Part shown: positions 21,447 to 33,240 of the stretch, piece by piece | How positions within the stretch are numbered: position 1 is the stretch's first letter | Layout of the letters: every line of letters starts with the position of its first letter | Source: Syngnathus acus | Lineage: Eukaryota; Chordata; Actinopteri; Syngnathiformes; Syngnathidae | Direction of reading: 5' to 3' | Assembly (NCBI RefSeq): GCF_901709675.1 | Contig: NC_051092.1 | Coordinates: 15,104,991-15,168,990, forward strand | DNA length: 64,000 nucleotides | The notes under the pieces: generated by a model | What the model was told of the DNA's origin: nothing | Database searches by the model: none | Seen by the model: only the letters and a program-made list of their open reading frames with translations | Made by a program: the position numbers and the translations under genes

Positions 21447-22212
21447 AAATCATGGTACTGGTACGAGTATTGATTTATGTATTGTTCTCTTCTTGTCATG
21501 TTGTGAAAGAATGTGGGTTGAATAAATACCGAAAGAACAATAGTGTGTTTGTACTGTGCTCTGGTCATTTCGTCAAAGAAGGGATAATAGTCCTCTTCTC
21601 TTCTTGACTGACAATGAATGTGATAGTTTAATACAATCAGCAAATAACAAAATGCGTATTACAGGTAATATTTAATTTCACAACACTTTGCCTTGTTCCT
21701 TTCGTCTCTGCTGTTCACTTCAAACACGCTCCATACGAACGCAATGCTCTCGTATCAGACGCTTGCTCGATCACCTGCTCGTTTGCTGTCACAATGTACC
21801 CTACACAAATCCGAAACATTTGTTGCGGCTCCGAGTCACGACGAGGGGCAAGTTTTGGTTTCCAAGGGTGTATTTATTCCTCTTCAACGTCTCTCCCATA
21901 CAGAGCCACCTTTTTCACATGTCCGCACGTCACTTTCCTCTCTTTTCATCTGATCGCGGTGGTGCCTTTAGGGGCAGTCGGAGAAATCATCGCCAACAAA
22001 AAAAATACATCCAGCCTAGTTAAGACCATACCAAAGACTATAAAAATGGGACCCATTGCCTCCCTGCGTGTGTGACGATCATTGGGACTTAAAAAAAAAA
22101 AAAAAATTGGGTGCGTATTATACATGGGTACAGGCTTTTTTCCAGCATCAACATGCCATTGTTAGGGTGCGTATTATACATGGGGGCGTATTATACACGG
22201 AAAAAAACGGTA
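21303..22212. mobile_element. MITE family 2, copy 2, inserted in the palindrome
   Basis: It runs from TACCGGTTTTTTCCGTGTAT to ACACGGAAAAAAACGGTA. The interrupted sequence AATAGT-TA-TTTGATAT is restored when the element and one TA are removed. At about 22027-22090 it holds a SINE B reduced by a large internal deletion (ACCATACCAAAGACTATAAA joined to GTGTGTGACGATCATTGGGA). Confidence 0.85.
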
Positions 22213-22633
22213 TTTGATATATAATTTATATATCGTTATATGGGCCTGTGGAATATTTTTAAGTGCAAGAGCCGTCAGCGGCGCGCACGCATTGTTGACA
22301 AAGGACGATTGATGGATTTAATGAATTGGAGTGACGCAGATGGTTTTATTAACGTGTTATTTATGTAATAGTTTTTTGAATAACTCTGAATTTTACGTCA
22401 GGGCCGTTCTCAGCTCTTAGTTTGTGTTTATGTCACGTTAGCATAGCTATCGTTTAGCCTGTTGTTGCTCGTTCATGACTGTTCTTGGTGTTGGATTTTG
22501 TCGAATAAATTGCCCCCCAAAATGCGACTTATACTCCGGAGCGACTTATATATGTTTTTTTTCACTTTTTTGGGCATTTAATGGCTGGTGCGACTTATAC
22601 TCCGGTGCGACTTATAGTCCGAAAATTACGGTA

Positions 22634-23559
22634 ATCGAAAAGCTGGCGTCTCGCATTTAGGCGACATATGACGTTTAGTCAAAACACAAGATATACTCAA
22701 GTACTGAACGGTCAAGACGACTCTGGCCGTGTCCATGATTTAGAGAACAAACATCAGGCATGCATTACACAGTTCCTTAAGGGTCATTAAGCTATTTAAG
22801 CAACATATCAAAAGACATTTATTTTGCAGTGCACAGAAATACATATTGAATCGTGAAGTTGTAGCAACCTCTGTTATTATCTTATATCAAAGAATGTCTA
22901 GTTATGTCTGCTTTATTGGTTGACTCCATGAATATACTTGTCTGCTTATATACTTTATCCAAAGAGATGTGAGCGTATCTGTTATTGTGGCTAGGCGGGT
23001 TTTGTGTCTTTTGACCCTATTCCTTCAACCTGAAGGGACACAATCATTTATACGGAATACTTCATCATGTCCCGATGTTGCACCCGCAAAAAGAAAGACG
23101 CATCACATTTGCGTTCTTCATTTCGACAACTTTACTTTCCTCGGTTGACTCGGAGATTACACGAAGCATTTTTTTTCCATCCAACGCACATACACTCAGT
23201 AGCTTTTTTCTCTGTCCCCCTCTTATTACGTCACAAGCCACTTCAACCCTCGAAGTCTAACCTCTGTGTCCTAACAAAAGCTACAAGAACTGCATAAAAG
23301 TAAAATATATGACAAAATAAGAATTAACTGAAACCAAGGCTTTACTGAAATCATATATTTTCACAGATAATAAAATAATCTTCCTTCAAAACCTATAGGT
23401 TGCAACACTTACAGTATTAATAGATATTTCGAAGTTTTATCACCAAAAGTAGTACACCGGTAATGTAGAAGGTATGATATGCCACACAAATTATCCTAAA
23501 AAAATAATCACTGAATTTTTGTACCTCTAATGCTAATAAGTGCTTTTTGCTGTGCGCAG
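22634..23559. other. Presumed MHC intron 1, right part; nothing recognised
   Basis: No repeat termini or coding exon seen. The last bases, TGCTTTTTGCTGTGCGCAG, form the acceptor for the alpha1 exon. Confidence 0.5.
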
Positions 23560-23826
23560 CCCTCCACTCTCTGTGGCATGTGTACACAGTGACCAGCAAC
23601 ATCCCGCGTCTTCCATCCATGATGGCGGTGGTGATGGTGGACGGTGTCATCACGGAACATTACGACAGCCGCACCAAGGTGACCGTGGCCAAACAGGCCT
23701 GGATGGACGCCGTCACTCACAAAGAATCTGACTACTGGAAAAAGCAGACAGAATTCTGGCAAAGACAGGAATACTTTGGAAACACTAACATGGCAATACT
23801 TAAGGATAGATTCAACCAATCACACG
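23560..23826 (+). CDS. MHC class I alpha1-domain exon
   Basis: A phase-1 exon of 267 bases lies between a GCGCAG acceptor and a GTGAGT donor. It encodes half of the peptide-binding platform: HSLWHVYTVTSNIPRLPS, then MVDGVITEHYD, DYWKKQTEFWQRQ and LKDRFNQSH. The HYDS and YW motifs and the NQS N-glycosylation site at the domain end are typical of fish class I. Using human numbering, Tyr59 is kept and position 84 is Arg as in fish classical molecules. Position 7, normally Tyr and a peptide N-terminus anchor, is His. This points towards a nonclassical molecule, though the domain is otherwise well formed. Confidence 0.93.
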
Positions 23827-24874
23827 GTGAGTGAACATTCCCTCTCTGCTTCTACAGTATAGCTTTGGCACTTTGTTGAGTCTTCTCAAAATGTTATCAA
23901 AGAAAGCTAATAGCAGTGTAACAACAAAGTGTTATTGTTCTTAAAAAAGGCCTCTTTGGCGCATATTGTTGTGCAACCTCTTATGCAGTCTGGACACGGT
24001 CTGGGCCCATTTGAATGTTTAAATGGATTATTTAAAAAAAAAAAAAGTGAGATCAATGTCAGTATTTGTATAAGCATACTGAGTACAGTGTCAATGCATG
24101 TACGTACACATGCATTCACTGTATAAGCTTTTACATTGCATGCCACATTGGTGATCTATTTGACTGCATTTGATGTCATCCATTGTTGATATAACAATAC
24201 ATTTAACAATACATTTTCATTTTTACTGTCAATTTCTGCATCATGCATTTCAAAAAGGAGCGGATGGGAGACAGCGAGCTCTTCTACGCTTCAAGCCATC
24301 TCCCCTTGCACAGTGCACACATTGAGAAGGAGGCTTGCCAGGCACTTGCGTTTCACATATGTCGGTAGACAGGCGACTTTGCGTGTATGTATACTTACCA
24401 TACTTACCATATACTTACGAAGTTGGCGACGCGCCTTTTATTTTTTTTTTTAAATGCCGGTGTTAAAAATCAATGTAACATACACAGGATAAATGGCAAA
24501 TTTCACTGTTGTATGCAACACTTCACCTGTTGTATATATCTCACGTGATAAGGAATCTAGTTATGTGACAATGAGAGAATGGAGTTTGAATATTAAAGTA
24601 AATCGGGGAAGATGTGTGGCCAGCGACTTGCGCAGTCACAAACTGTTAATACTCGTATGACACTACGACAACACAAACGGAAAACCTCCATAACCCCTGA
24701 GAACCCTACAATGGTCTTCTGACATTCCAGACACGTGAAATATTCAAAGGCAAAGGGAACTGTAAATCATTATGTATGGGAGCGCCGAAAGATGGTATCT
24801 CTTTGGAAAAGTGTTGTAATGCAAATGACCAAAGCTCTGAGCTAATACTGTATCCTCGTGCTGCGCCTGGTCAG

Positions 24875-25153
24875 GCATCCACGTGTTCCAGGTGCTGCAC
24901 GGCTGCGAGTATGACGACGACAGCGTCTCAAAGTCAGGCTTCAACCATCACAGTTATGATGGCGACGACACGCTGTTTCTAGACATGGAGAACCGGCGGT
25001 GGATCTGGCTCCAGTCTCAGCTGGAGGCCACTGTCCGCAAGTGGAACCTCAATGAAGGCTGGCTGGAGTTCATGGACCATCGCTTGCTTGAGGAATGTCC
25101 TCAGCGCCTTTGCAAGATGCTGGAATATGGGAAGAGCGTCCTGCAGAGAACAC
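24875..25153 (+). CDS. MHC class I alpha2-domain exon
   Basis: A phase-1 exon of 279 bases lies between a GGTCAG acceptor and a GTGAGT donor. It encodes GIHVFQVLHGCEYDDDS through LEECPQRLCKMLEYGKSVLQ. The two cysteines of the alpha2 disulfide are present (GCEYDD and EECPQ). The TVRKW segment keeps Thr143, Lys146 and Trp147, which bind the peptide C-terminus. Aligned on the second cysteine, position 159 is Arg and 171 is Met, both Tyr in classical molecules. An extra Cys lies five residues after the disulfide Cys. The groove probably handles ligands differently from classical class I. Confidence 0.93.
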
Positions 25154-25299
25154 GTGAGTTGCTTGCTTTAGTACTTTGCAACAGCACATTTCACAACATT
25201 AAAGCATATGTAAAGGCACATTTAACATGTTTTAAAAAACACTCAGAATGTTCGATTATATTCACCTGTATCCAAATAATATAATAGAATTTGAAATAA

Positions 25300-26745
25300 A
25301 ATTGCATTTGTGAGCCAAACGCAGTTAATTTGTGTGTATTTCTCGATCTTTCCTGCCCCTGTCATGAACCGCGCCAATCTGGATCACATGGTACCGTGAC
25401 GTAGATGATAGGACTCCCCCCATTGTTTACCGATTGATAGCGTGAAGATCCATACAATTTCCTGGTGTTTTGTCTCCAATACTTCACATATAAGCATAAT
25501 AGAGACAACGGAGCCCCCCCAAGTTCACCCACCCCCCCTCGAAAGTGCCAAGACAGAGCCGTGCAATTGCCAAAAGGGAGATTCTCTGAGTATGAAAATG
25601 TTACCTTTTGTTATTTGAAAAATAAAAAAGTTTAGGCTTATAACAATAGGTGTAACTTTGGTAGTAACATACTGTGTGCAAAGGGAAAATAAGAATTAGC
25701 ACACCAAAGTGATCATCGTTCATGGGTTTTCCCAGTCCTAAAAATTAATTTTCCTACTGTTTTCCACCCTATAAAAAAATATGTTGCCGAATATATTATT
25801 AAAAGAAATTTTCTTTGCAACTTTCTTATAATTTATTAAATTGGACACCCAAAACAATAACAGTATATAGCCATTGATTTTCTCCGGCTGTACCTTCCGC
25901 ACCTTCGTTTTGCGATGCTTCAGTCGCTGGGGTACTTCTCACTGGTTCAAATTGGTAGCCTTGTACCCCAAGAAAGAAATCATACTCTTCTTCATTTTCG
26001 TCAGAAGGTGAAGAATCATCTGAGGGGGATTCGTCAGACGACATCGCTTCCACTTCTGTATCCGCCATTATGCTTACATGGGCTAAGTAACTCGGCAACG
26101 CTCGGCCTCCTATAATCTACGTCACAGTCACTTCGACAATTTCCGGGATGAACTTCAACGATCACATACAAACCGTTGATTTTTCATCGATTACTCCTCA
26201 ATTCGCAATTTTATTCAAAAATTCACAACAGTTTCCAAAAATACAAGTCCATCTTTATCAAATACATTTTGGGACCCCATAGTATCTTTACATGCCCTTT
26301 AACGGGCCTCAGGTCCTGCGAAATGAACTCGACAATTGCATTTGTGGTTTTGTGGGATAGAGAGCTGATCATTAATCTGGCAAGTGCCAGTTTGATACAT
26401 GAATCACTCTTTGGAGATCTTCACACTATCAATCAGGGACCACTCAAATTGCAGTTTTGTTTCAGCCGTCAACACTAATCATGGCAAAATGAACGTTTGT
26501 CTTGTTTTATCACAACTTTAGTAGAGTTTCATATGTTGGTCAATGTGAGCTTCAAACACATCCCTGCTGCTTTAATGTCACACCCCAAGTCTAGATTAAA
26601 ACTTTGAATTGATGCGAAAACAGCGGTTTAGACTCCGCAGCTTGTGAAATTTTGTGGAAGAACCGCATACTGCATACTACTGGTGTGCAGGAGGCCTTAT
26701 GATGCAGCCTCATTTCTATGAATTAATTTTGTCTCACTTCCTCAG
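25300..26745. other. MHC intron between alpha2 and alpha3
   Basis: Apart from the minus-strand ORF at 25826-26098 I see no feature. The stretch ends in TCTCACTTCCTCAG, the alpha3 acceptor. Confidence 0.5.
25826..26098 (-). CDS. Small acidic ORF, possible N-terminus of a P2X7-like or transposon protein
   Basis: The frame has two start candidates (MPSY... and MADTEVEAM...). It is rich in Ser, Asp and Glu and contains GVQGYQFEPVRS. A YxFEP motif near an acidic N-terminus occurs in fish and invertebrate proteins annotated as P2X7-like, but no zinc-binding C-terminal part was found downstream on this strand. It ends after an apparently arbitrary tail (VIVLGVQFNKL), which may be read-through into an intron. 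It sits antisense inside the MHC intron. Function unknown. Confidence 0.3.
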   Translation of the reverse strand: MPSYLAHVSIMADTEVEAMSSDESPSDDSSPSDENEEEYDFFLGVQGYQFEPVRSTPATEASQNEGAEGTAGENQWLYTVIVLGVQFNKL

Positions 26746-27048
26746 AGAGGCCCCTGGTGGCTCTGCTGCAGACGCAGCCATCGGCGCCGGTTACATGTCA
26801 CGCCACGGGATTCTACCCCAACATAGTGGACATGTTCTGGATGCGCGACGGTGAACAGCTTCACGACCATGTGAAGCACGACCAGCTGCTCCCCAACCAC
26901 GACGGAACTTTCCAGCTCAGCGTTTTCCTGAATGTGAGTGCTGTGCCACCTGAAGACTGGCACCGCTATGCGTGCATCTTCAGGCTCGAAGGACTTCCCG
27001 ATAAGATCATCACCACACTGGACGCCGCCAAAATCGAAACAAACTACG
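26746..27048 (+). CDS. MHC class I alpha3 (immunoglobulin C1-set) exon
   Basis: A phase-1 exon of 303 bases encodes RPLVALLQTQPSAPVTCHAT, GFYPNIVDMFWMRDGEQL and PPEDWHRYACIFRLEG. The C1-set hallmarks are present: Cys in VTCHATGFYP, Trp in MFWMRDGE and Cys in YACIF. This membrane-proximal domain contacts beta2-microglobulin and, in classical molecules, CD8. The donor is GTAAGA at 27049. The next exon is about 18 kb downstream. Confidence 0.93.
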
Positions 27049-27485
27049 GTAAGAGGAAATTACCAAACACAGACAACCGATGAGCCTTGACGTTTGCAAG
27101 ACAAGGGCTTTTTGCCATCATTTTTGATCCAAGGCAAAGGGCATTGCTTGATAAAAAGTCAGCAGAACTTGTAGATTCATCTGCTTAATTATTACTCTAC
27201 AAACGCAGTATCAATCATAATATTGTGTTTGGACTAATGAGGGCACGTGACATGTTACTTCAGAGACATTTTGACTTGAGTTCCCTCTGTAATAGAGCTA
27301 AAAACTCAACACTTTAAGTTGGTTCATTTTGCATAAATCAGGCCAAGAAGACACTGGCCAAGACACATTTGATGAGCAAATTTACACTACATTGTTAAAA
27401 AACAAACAAATAAAAAATAAAAGGTAGTTGACTCCTAACCGGATTCGGTTGAAGTTGGGAAATTATGTCAAATGTAAATAAAAAC

Positions 27486-30146
27486 TAGGGATGCACCGAA
27501 ATAAAAATTCTTGGCCGAAACCGAAAACCAAAAATGAGGAAACCAAGGCCGAAAACCGAAACACCGAAAGAAATGATTATGTCAGTTATTAGAACCACAG
27601 CATATATGGCTACATGTGTACTAACCTCACTAAAATCAAGGCATTGCAATAAACCAGTTACAAAAGTATGAAAATATTTATTTAGCACTGACATTACAAC
27701 AATGCACAATATAAATTAAAATTCAAAAATAAAATAAAAATAAAATGTTTAACTTGACCCCACTCATGTGTACATTAAATAATAATTTACAGGCTTATAA
27801 CTGACTGGCCTGCTGAAAGACTGTAAAATTAAATATGTTCTCTTATAAAAACACAAAATGCATAAGTCAAGTGCCTTTTAAATTTTGTTCTGTGTGTACA
27901 ACATAAAAGTGTATCAAAACAATGGTTACCATAGCCTTTATCAACAACAAATCCACCAAGAATTGTGGATGCACAAACTGGAAAACAAATATTTTAACAC
28001 TAGACACACGCCCATTCTACTTCTTGAGGTAAAGTGGCAGGTTTTTCTTGATGAAGAGTAGCTTTTCTGCTTTGTCACAGTGAAGTCTGTTCCTCTTCTC
28101 ATCAAGAACATGAGCTGCAGCACTGAACAGTCTCTCACTGTCAGTGCTTGTGCACGGCGCAGACAAGTACTTGCGTGCTATCTTTGCCAGGTCAGGAAAG
28201 CGGCCATGGTTATTTCTCCAGTAGGCAAGAGGGTCATCACTTCTGGAGATGGGGACTTCAGACAGATAACCATCTAATTGTTGAGCGGTTGAGCTTGTTG
28301 GCTGCCTGACATTTGAGAAAGATAAAGGGCCAGTGCATAAACATTTTAATCAAATAAAATAAAAACTCTATAGCAGAAAAATGAAATAATCAGTTACATA
28401 TAGTCAGTCAGAACAGAATAGCCTACCTATTGTTTGGGGCACTCTCTTGCAGGATCTCATTGAACGTATCAGACAACGAAGGCGCATGCCCCTCATCTGG
28501 TGCAGAGTGACGGGTCCTTTTTTCGGCGCTCTGCTCTCCTCCTGCGCTGTGCGCTGGCCCGTCTCCAAGCGGGTTGTCCCCATCCATCGCGGCCTGGATC
28601 ATTTCTCGTGCGCGCTGTTTTATTCCCACATCCAAGTAATGATCCTTATAACGCGGATCAAGTACAGTCGCGATGAAGTGCAGAGGATCATCATTGCTCT
28701 CAGTGAAACGTCTCTTGACAGACTCTAAGAGTGTACTTTTGATTGTTTTCACCCCGTGGTCCGTCTCAACTTCTTTACTTAGAAGACGCTTTAGTGCCGC
28801 AATTAACGGTATTACGTCTGCAACAGATGCATCAGAGGAGCTGATCTCTTTCGTTAGCTGCTCAAAGGGGGCAAGGACAGAGAGAATGTTCTCTATTAAG
28901 ACCCACTGGTGTGAAGTGAATGTCGCGGGGAGCTCATGATCTGCGCTGTAAGCAGCCAAGACTCGCTTTTGTGCAAAGAGGCTTTCCAGCATGTAAAAAG
29001 TGCTATTCCAGCGTGTACTCACGTCTTGTTGGAACCGTTTTATTTGTGTTCCAAGCTGATCTTGCATAGACTGTAAGCGGGAATAGGCCAGCTGAGAATG
29101 TTTAAAGTGGCCAACTATTCTTCTGCCTATAGCCAATATGTCTTTTACGCTGCGCTGAGACAACACTCCCTCGTTCACAGCCAGATGTAGTGTGTGGGCC
29201 ATGCACCGTATTCCTTTCAGCTGGCTGTCTTCTATCGCTTTTGTCATATTTCTTGCATTGTCACTCACTATGGCATGCACTTTAGATCGGTCGATATGCC
29301 AGGTGTCGCACATATTGGTAAATGCATCAGAAATTGCTGCTGCTGTGTGTGAGCCTCTAAACTCTTGTGAATGGAGCAGAATCTTTTGCAGCTTGAAATC
29401 TTTGTCGATCCACTGCGCGGTTAGGCTGAGCATACTGGTGAGGCTGACGTCGGAGCTCCATATGTCGGTCGTGAAACTGATCGCTGTAATATCTGATGCT
29501 AGAAGCTCATGGACATGAGTTGCAACGATATTAAACAGCTCAGGTAAACACACGTCTGAGAAATGTCGTCTGCTTGGCATAGCATAACGGGGCTCAATGT
29601 GATCTATCAGCCTACGAAATCCCACATCTTCTACGATAGAGAACGGCTGATCATCTAAGGCAATGAATTCCATAATTTTGTGTGTTATGCCCTTTGCCTT
29701 GGCAGAATCACTGGAGAACTTTCTTGCCTTTTCAAAAACGTCCGCCACAGACGGAGTGGGCGTGCTCGGTGTCAGTTTCCTTTTCTGTGTCGCCTTCTTC
29801 TCATATTCAGAATGGCGATCGGGATGTTTGGATTTCAGGTGATGAATTAAACCCGACGTGGAGAAACCTTTTGCAGATGCACCCCCTCTTGAAATTTCAG
29901 CATTGCATGTTTTGCAAATCGCTATCCGTGGGTCTTTCTCTGAGATAGTGAAATCAGTCCACACCGCAGACATGCTGGCTCTTATCCCGTTTTCCCGCGT
30001 GCTGGCTGCGCTGTTTGCTCACGTCATCACAAGTTTCGGCCGTGTTGTTTCGGTGATTTAGGTCTTTCGGCCAAAAAACGAAAATGCACTTTTGGGTCAT
30101 TTTCGGCCGAAAAACGTTCGGTGGCCGAATTTTCGGTGCATCCCTA
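27486..30146 (-). mobile_element. Complete autonomous-looking hAT transposon, perfect TSD
   Basis: The ends are TAGGGATGCACCGAAA and its inverse TTTCGGTGCATCCCTA. ATAAAAAC flanks it on both sides (27478-27485 and 30147-30154). Subterminal GGCCGAAA repeats lie at both ends. The 2661-bp element carries one two-exon transposase gene on the minus strand that is open throughout. Its target is the terminal repeat of a Tc1-like element. Confidence 0.95.
28017..29973 (-). CDS. hAT transposase, BED-finger type, two exons, 611 aa
   Basis: Exon 1 is 29973-28427 and exon 2 is 28305-28017 with the stop TAG. The intron is 121 bases (GTAGGC...TGTCAG); joining restores the frame as NNR-QPTSS. The transposase cuts and reinserts the element. 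An N-terminal BED zinc finger has C20, C23, H45 and H50. The RNase H-like core includes TTDIWSSDVSLTSML and VSDNARNMTKAI, followed by GIRCMAHTLHLAVNEG. The C-terminal dimerisation region contains DDPLAYWRNNHGRFPDLAKI and STDSERLFSAAAHVL. Length and domain order are those of a full hAT transposase (ZBED1-like), with no stop or frameshift seen. Without the intron it would look like a truncated 516-residue protein. Confidence 0.93.
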
Positions 30147-30307
30147 ATAAAAACAAAATACAACGATTTGAAGATCCTTCGAAACCCATATTCAATTGAA
30201 TACACTACAAAGACAACATATTTAATGTTCAAACTGATAAATGTAATTGTTTTTTGCCAATTAATAGTTAACTTAGAATTTCATGGCTGCAACACGTCCA
30301 GTAGAAG

Positions 30308-31075
30308 TTGGGAAAGGTGGCAAAAAATACTGAGAAAGCTGAGAAAAGCTTATCAAACACCCATTTGGAACATTCCACATGTGATCAGGATAATTGGGAA
30401 CAGGTGGGTACCATGATTGAGTATAAAAGGAGCCTCCCCAAACATGCTCAGTCATTCACAAGCAAGGATGGGGCGAGGTTCACCACTTTGCGTGAGAAAA
30501 TAGGTAAACAGTTTAAGAACAACATTTCTCAAAGCAAAATTGCAAGGAATTTAGGGATTTCAACATCTACGGTCCATAATATCAAAAGGTTCAGAGAATC
30601 TGGTGAAATCACTGCACGTAAGCGCCACGGCCGGAAACCAAGACTGAATGACCGTGACCTTCGATCCCTCAGACGGCACTGCTTTAAAAACCGACATGAG
30701 TGTAAGGATATCACCAAATGGGCTCAGGAAAACTTCAGAAAACCACTGTCAGTAAATACAGTTCGTCACTACGTCAGTAAGTGCGGGTTAAAACTCTACC
30801 ATGCAAAGCAAAAGCCGTATATGAATAACATCCAGAAATGCTGCCGGGTTCTCTGGGCCCAAGCTCATGTAAAATGGACTGATGCACAATGGAAAAGTGT
30901 TTTGTGGTCTGATGAGTCCACTTTTCAAATTGTTTTTGGAAACATTGGACGTGGTGTCCTCCGGACCAAAGAGGAAGCGGACCAGCCAGACTGTTATCAA
31001 CGCAAAGTTCAAAAGTCGGCATCTGTGATGGTATGGGGGTGCATTAGTTCCCATCGCATGGGTAATTTTAAATAG
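30308..31075 (+). pseudogene. Tc1-like transposase, truncated
   Basis: Helix-turn-helix region: NNISQSKIARNLGISTSTVH and ESGEITARKRHGRKPRLND. The catalytic domain begins with VLWSDESTFQIVFGN (first Asp) and continues to MVWGCISSHRMGN, where it stops. The second Asp and the Glu/Asp of the DDE/D triad are absent. The natural start (MG.GSPLCP in the sister copy) is frameshifted here: the frame reads GARFTTLREK instead. Inactive. Confidence 0.85.
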
Positions 31076-31434
31076 GCTATACGTGTGTTTGTTGTGGTCT
31101 CTGAGGCTATCCAATTAAATCATCAGGTATTAAACTGATGCTACTCGCAACCAATTAAGCTTGCCAAAGCCTTGGTGTTAGTCAATCAGAAGTAAATCAG
31201 AGTGGGTCAGAATTGACAGAGATGACGGAGCTCTACAAACATGCATAAATCTCAGCGACGACCATAATAAACTTAATGTTCAGGGAACACTAGCAGCACA
31301 CAACTAATAATAAATCAAATGGGACCACTTACAGGGGGGGGGTAAAGTTGGCAATGCGATACGAGCTACACCTAAAACTCCGGAGAAGACATGACCCGGA
31401 AAAAAAATACTGAAAAGGGTGACTCAACAAGATG

Positions 31435-31938
31435 TTATCCACAATAGCCCAGTGCCCGCTGGTGGTCAGAAGAAACCTCAACAGTAGACGCAGCACCTCT
31501 ATTTCCTTCGTTAAGAGCCAAATCCACTGCCTTTAACTTAAGAGTGGTATCATATGCATTTATTTTGTCCCCTATAATGAAGGTTTGTGTATAAAAGCTT
31601 CCTTTCTCTAGAAATGTCCATCTTGATCTTGTTCTGTCTCTTGTTCGTGTGCGCCAGGAATGCCTCGTTCTGTCTCTTGTTCGTGTCAATTGTGCGGCAC
31701 TATTTGCCTGGCGGATGGACATGATGAACACACCACTCTTCTCCCCAGTGACCGTGAGTCTGGTCACATGTCCCTCCGCCCAGCAAAGCGGTGCCGCACA
31801 ACAGCGGTCCACAACCTTTTTGCTAACGAGACATCACAAAAATCACGAAAAATCCATAGATACGCCGCAACGGACTAAAAGCCACAGTGTTCAAAGCTTG
31901 TGCAAAAAGTAGCGGCTTATAGTCCAGAAAAAACGGTA
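31435..31938 (-). pseudogene. pogo/Tigger-like element 5' end
   Basis: The minus strand begins TACCGTTTTTTCTGGACTAT at 31938, then a frame with YDTTLKLKAVDLALNEGNRG, the style of the first DNA-binding helix of pogo-like transposases. It ends at 31435 well short of a DDE domain. Its terminus resembles that of MITE family 1, suggesting that family belongs to the same superfamily. Confidence 0.6.
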
Positions 31939-31960
31939 GGTCTATTGGGCTAAGGGCATG

Positions 31961-33046
31961 TACCGTAATCTTCGGACTATAAGTCGCGTTTTTTTTCATA
32001 GTTTGGGTGGGGGGGCGACTTATACTCAGGAGCGACTTATATATGTTTTTTTTCACAAATATTTACTTGATCATTAACACATCACTTACTTACAAGTATA
32101 GTTGACCACTTCACATGTTATTTTTAGTATAGTTGATCACTTCACATGCTTTGATATCTTTATCTTGAACATATTCAAAACATGAAAAATAGAGAGAAAA
32201 AACACTTTAAAGCGCCATATCCTCTGGACATGTCCTCTGTCACCAGGATGACATAAAGGACGAGAAATTTGATCGATGGATTTAATGATTTGGAGTGACA
32301 CAAATGGTTTGATCATATTGTTGTTTATGTGAGTTATTTAAAATATAGTTTATATATCGTTGTATGGGCCTGTGGAATAATTTGAACTGCGGCGTGGCAC
32401 ACGGCATTGTTGACAAAGGACGATCGATGGATTTAATGAATTGGAGTGACACATTATTTATGTAATAGTTTTTTTAAATAACTGAATGTTACGTCAGGCC
32501 CGTTCTCAGCTCCTCGTTTGTGTTTGTCACTGTTAAGGATCGGACAGTACAGCCAAGTGCGTAGCGACAGAGACTTTATTGCGGGCGGGGGTAAGAAGGG
32601 AACAGCTGGCGCTGGCGCTGAAGCGGCGATCTGGCTGGGGGAAACAAGCTATTCTGCGGGATCTTCGAATCTTCAAGTGAGTCAGTTTCTCAGGGACAGG
32701 AGAGCGAAGCAACATCACGGGACAGACTGACACTCGGGTCTGCGCTGGCGGCGTTGATATAGCGCTGTCCATGAGCCTGTGGCGGCGATTCCACTGATAG
32801 GGGAGGGCGTGGTCCTGTCACAGGTGGCGCCAGTACGTGACAGTCACGTTAGCATACCGTATCGTTTAACCTGTTGTTGCTCGTTCATGTCTGTTCTTGG
32901 TGTTGGATTTTGTCGAATAAATTGCCCCCCCAAAATGCGACTTATACTCCGGAGCGACTTATATATGTTTTTTTTCACATTTTTGGGCATTTTATGGCTG
33001 GTGCGATTTATACTCCGGAGCGACTTATAGTCCGAAAATTACGGTA
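31961..33046. mobile_element. MITE family 1, copy B
   Basis: The ends are TACCGTAATCTTCGGACTAT and the inverse of TAGTCCGAAAATTACGGTA. Inside are GGACGATCGATGGATTTAAT and TTTAACCTGTTGTTGCTCGT, shared with the copies at 19851 and 59697. A solo LTR is inserted at 32531-32842. Confidence 0.85.
32531..32842 (-). mobile_element. Solo LTR with perfect 5-bp TSD
   Basis: It begins TGTTAAGGATCGG and ends CAGTACGTGACA (TGT...ACA). GTCAC flanks both sides (32526-32530 and 32843-32847). Copies of the host MITE elsewhere lack the segment. On the minus strand a TATA-like GCTATATC precedes AATAAAGTCTC near the end, which sets orientation. Solo LTRs arise by recombination between the two LTRs of an element. 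Confidence 0.9.
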
Positions 33047-33240
33047 CACAGTCTACACTCCTTTTTACATGAAAACATTTGAGAATAACTGTGTGACAAA
33101 AAAGAAACTGCTGTCAATGTGTTTCATAGTACTTAAATGAACCGGGGAACACAATTTGGCCTGAAAAAGCTTTCAGGCAAAATAATTTTTTCCTTTAATC
33201 CATGTGTTTGAGGTTTATAGCACTGATGTCCTCAGACAAC

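Larger units (their letters stand above)
19851..22633. mobile_element. MITE family 1, copy A, expanded into a giant palindrome
   Basis: The ends are TACCGTAATTTTCGGACTAT and its inverse, with subterminal AGCGACTTATA repeats and TA at the edges. Between them lie two arms: 19851-20700 and 20789-22633. The right arm is interrupted by another MITE at 21303-22212. An 88-base spacer rich in CAGCAGCGCGAC separates them. The inner arms are nearly identical: a 78-codon frame at 20407-20643 (minus) recurs at 20846-21082 (plus) with two amino-acid differences. That frame is probably not a gene. Relatives are at 31961, 53694 and 59697. Confidence 0.85.
27430..31075 (+). mobile_element. Tc1/mariner-like element, copy 1, split by a hAT element
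   Basis: ACCGGATTCGGTTGAAGTTGG at about 27437 starts a terminal repeat that resumes after the hAT at 30155 and matches the start of the copy at 42246. The transposase follows at 30308-31075. No right-hand terminal repeat is found after 31075, so the element is truncated on that side. Confidence 0.8.

Noticed and set aside
29192-29518. Plus-strand ORF of 108 codons inside the hAT element
   Set aside because: Antisense shadow of the intact transposase.
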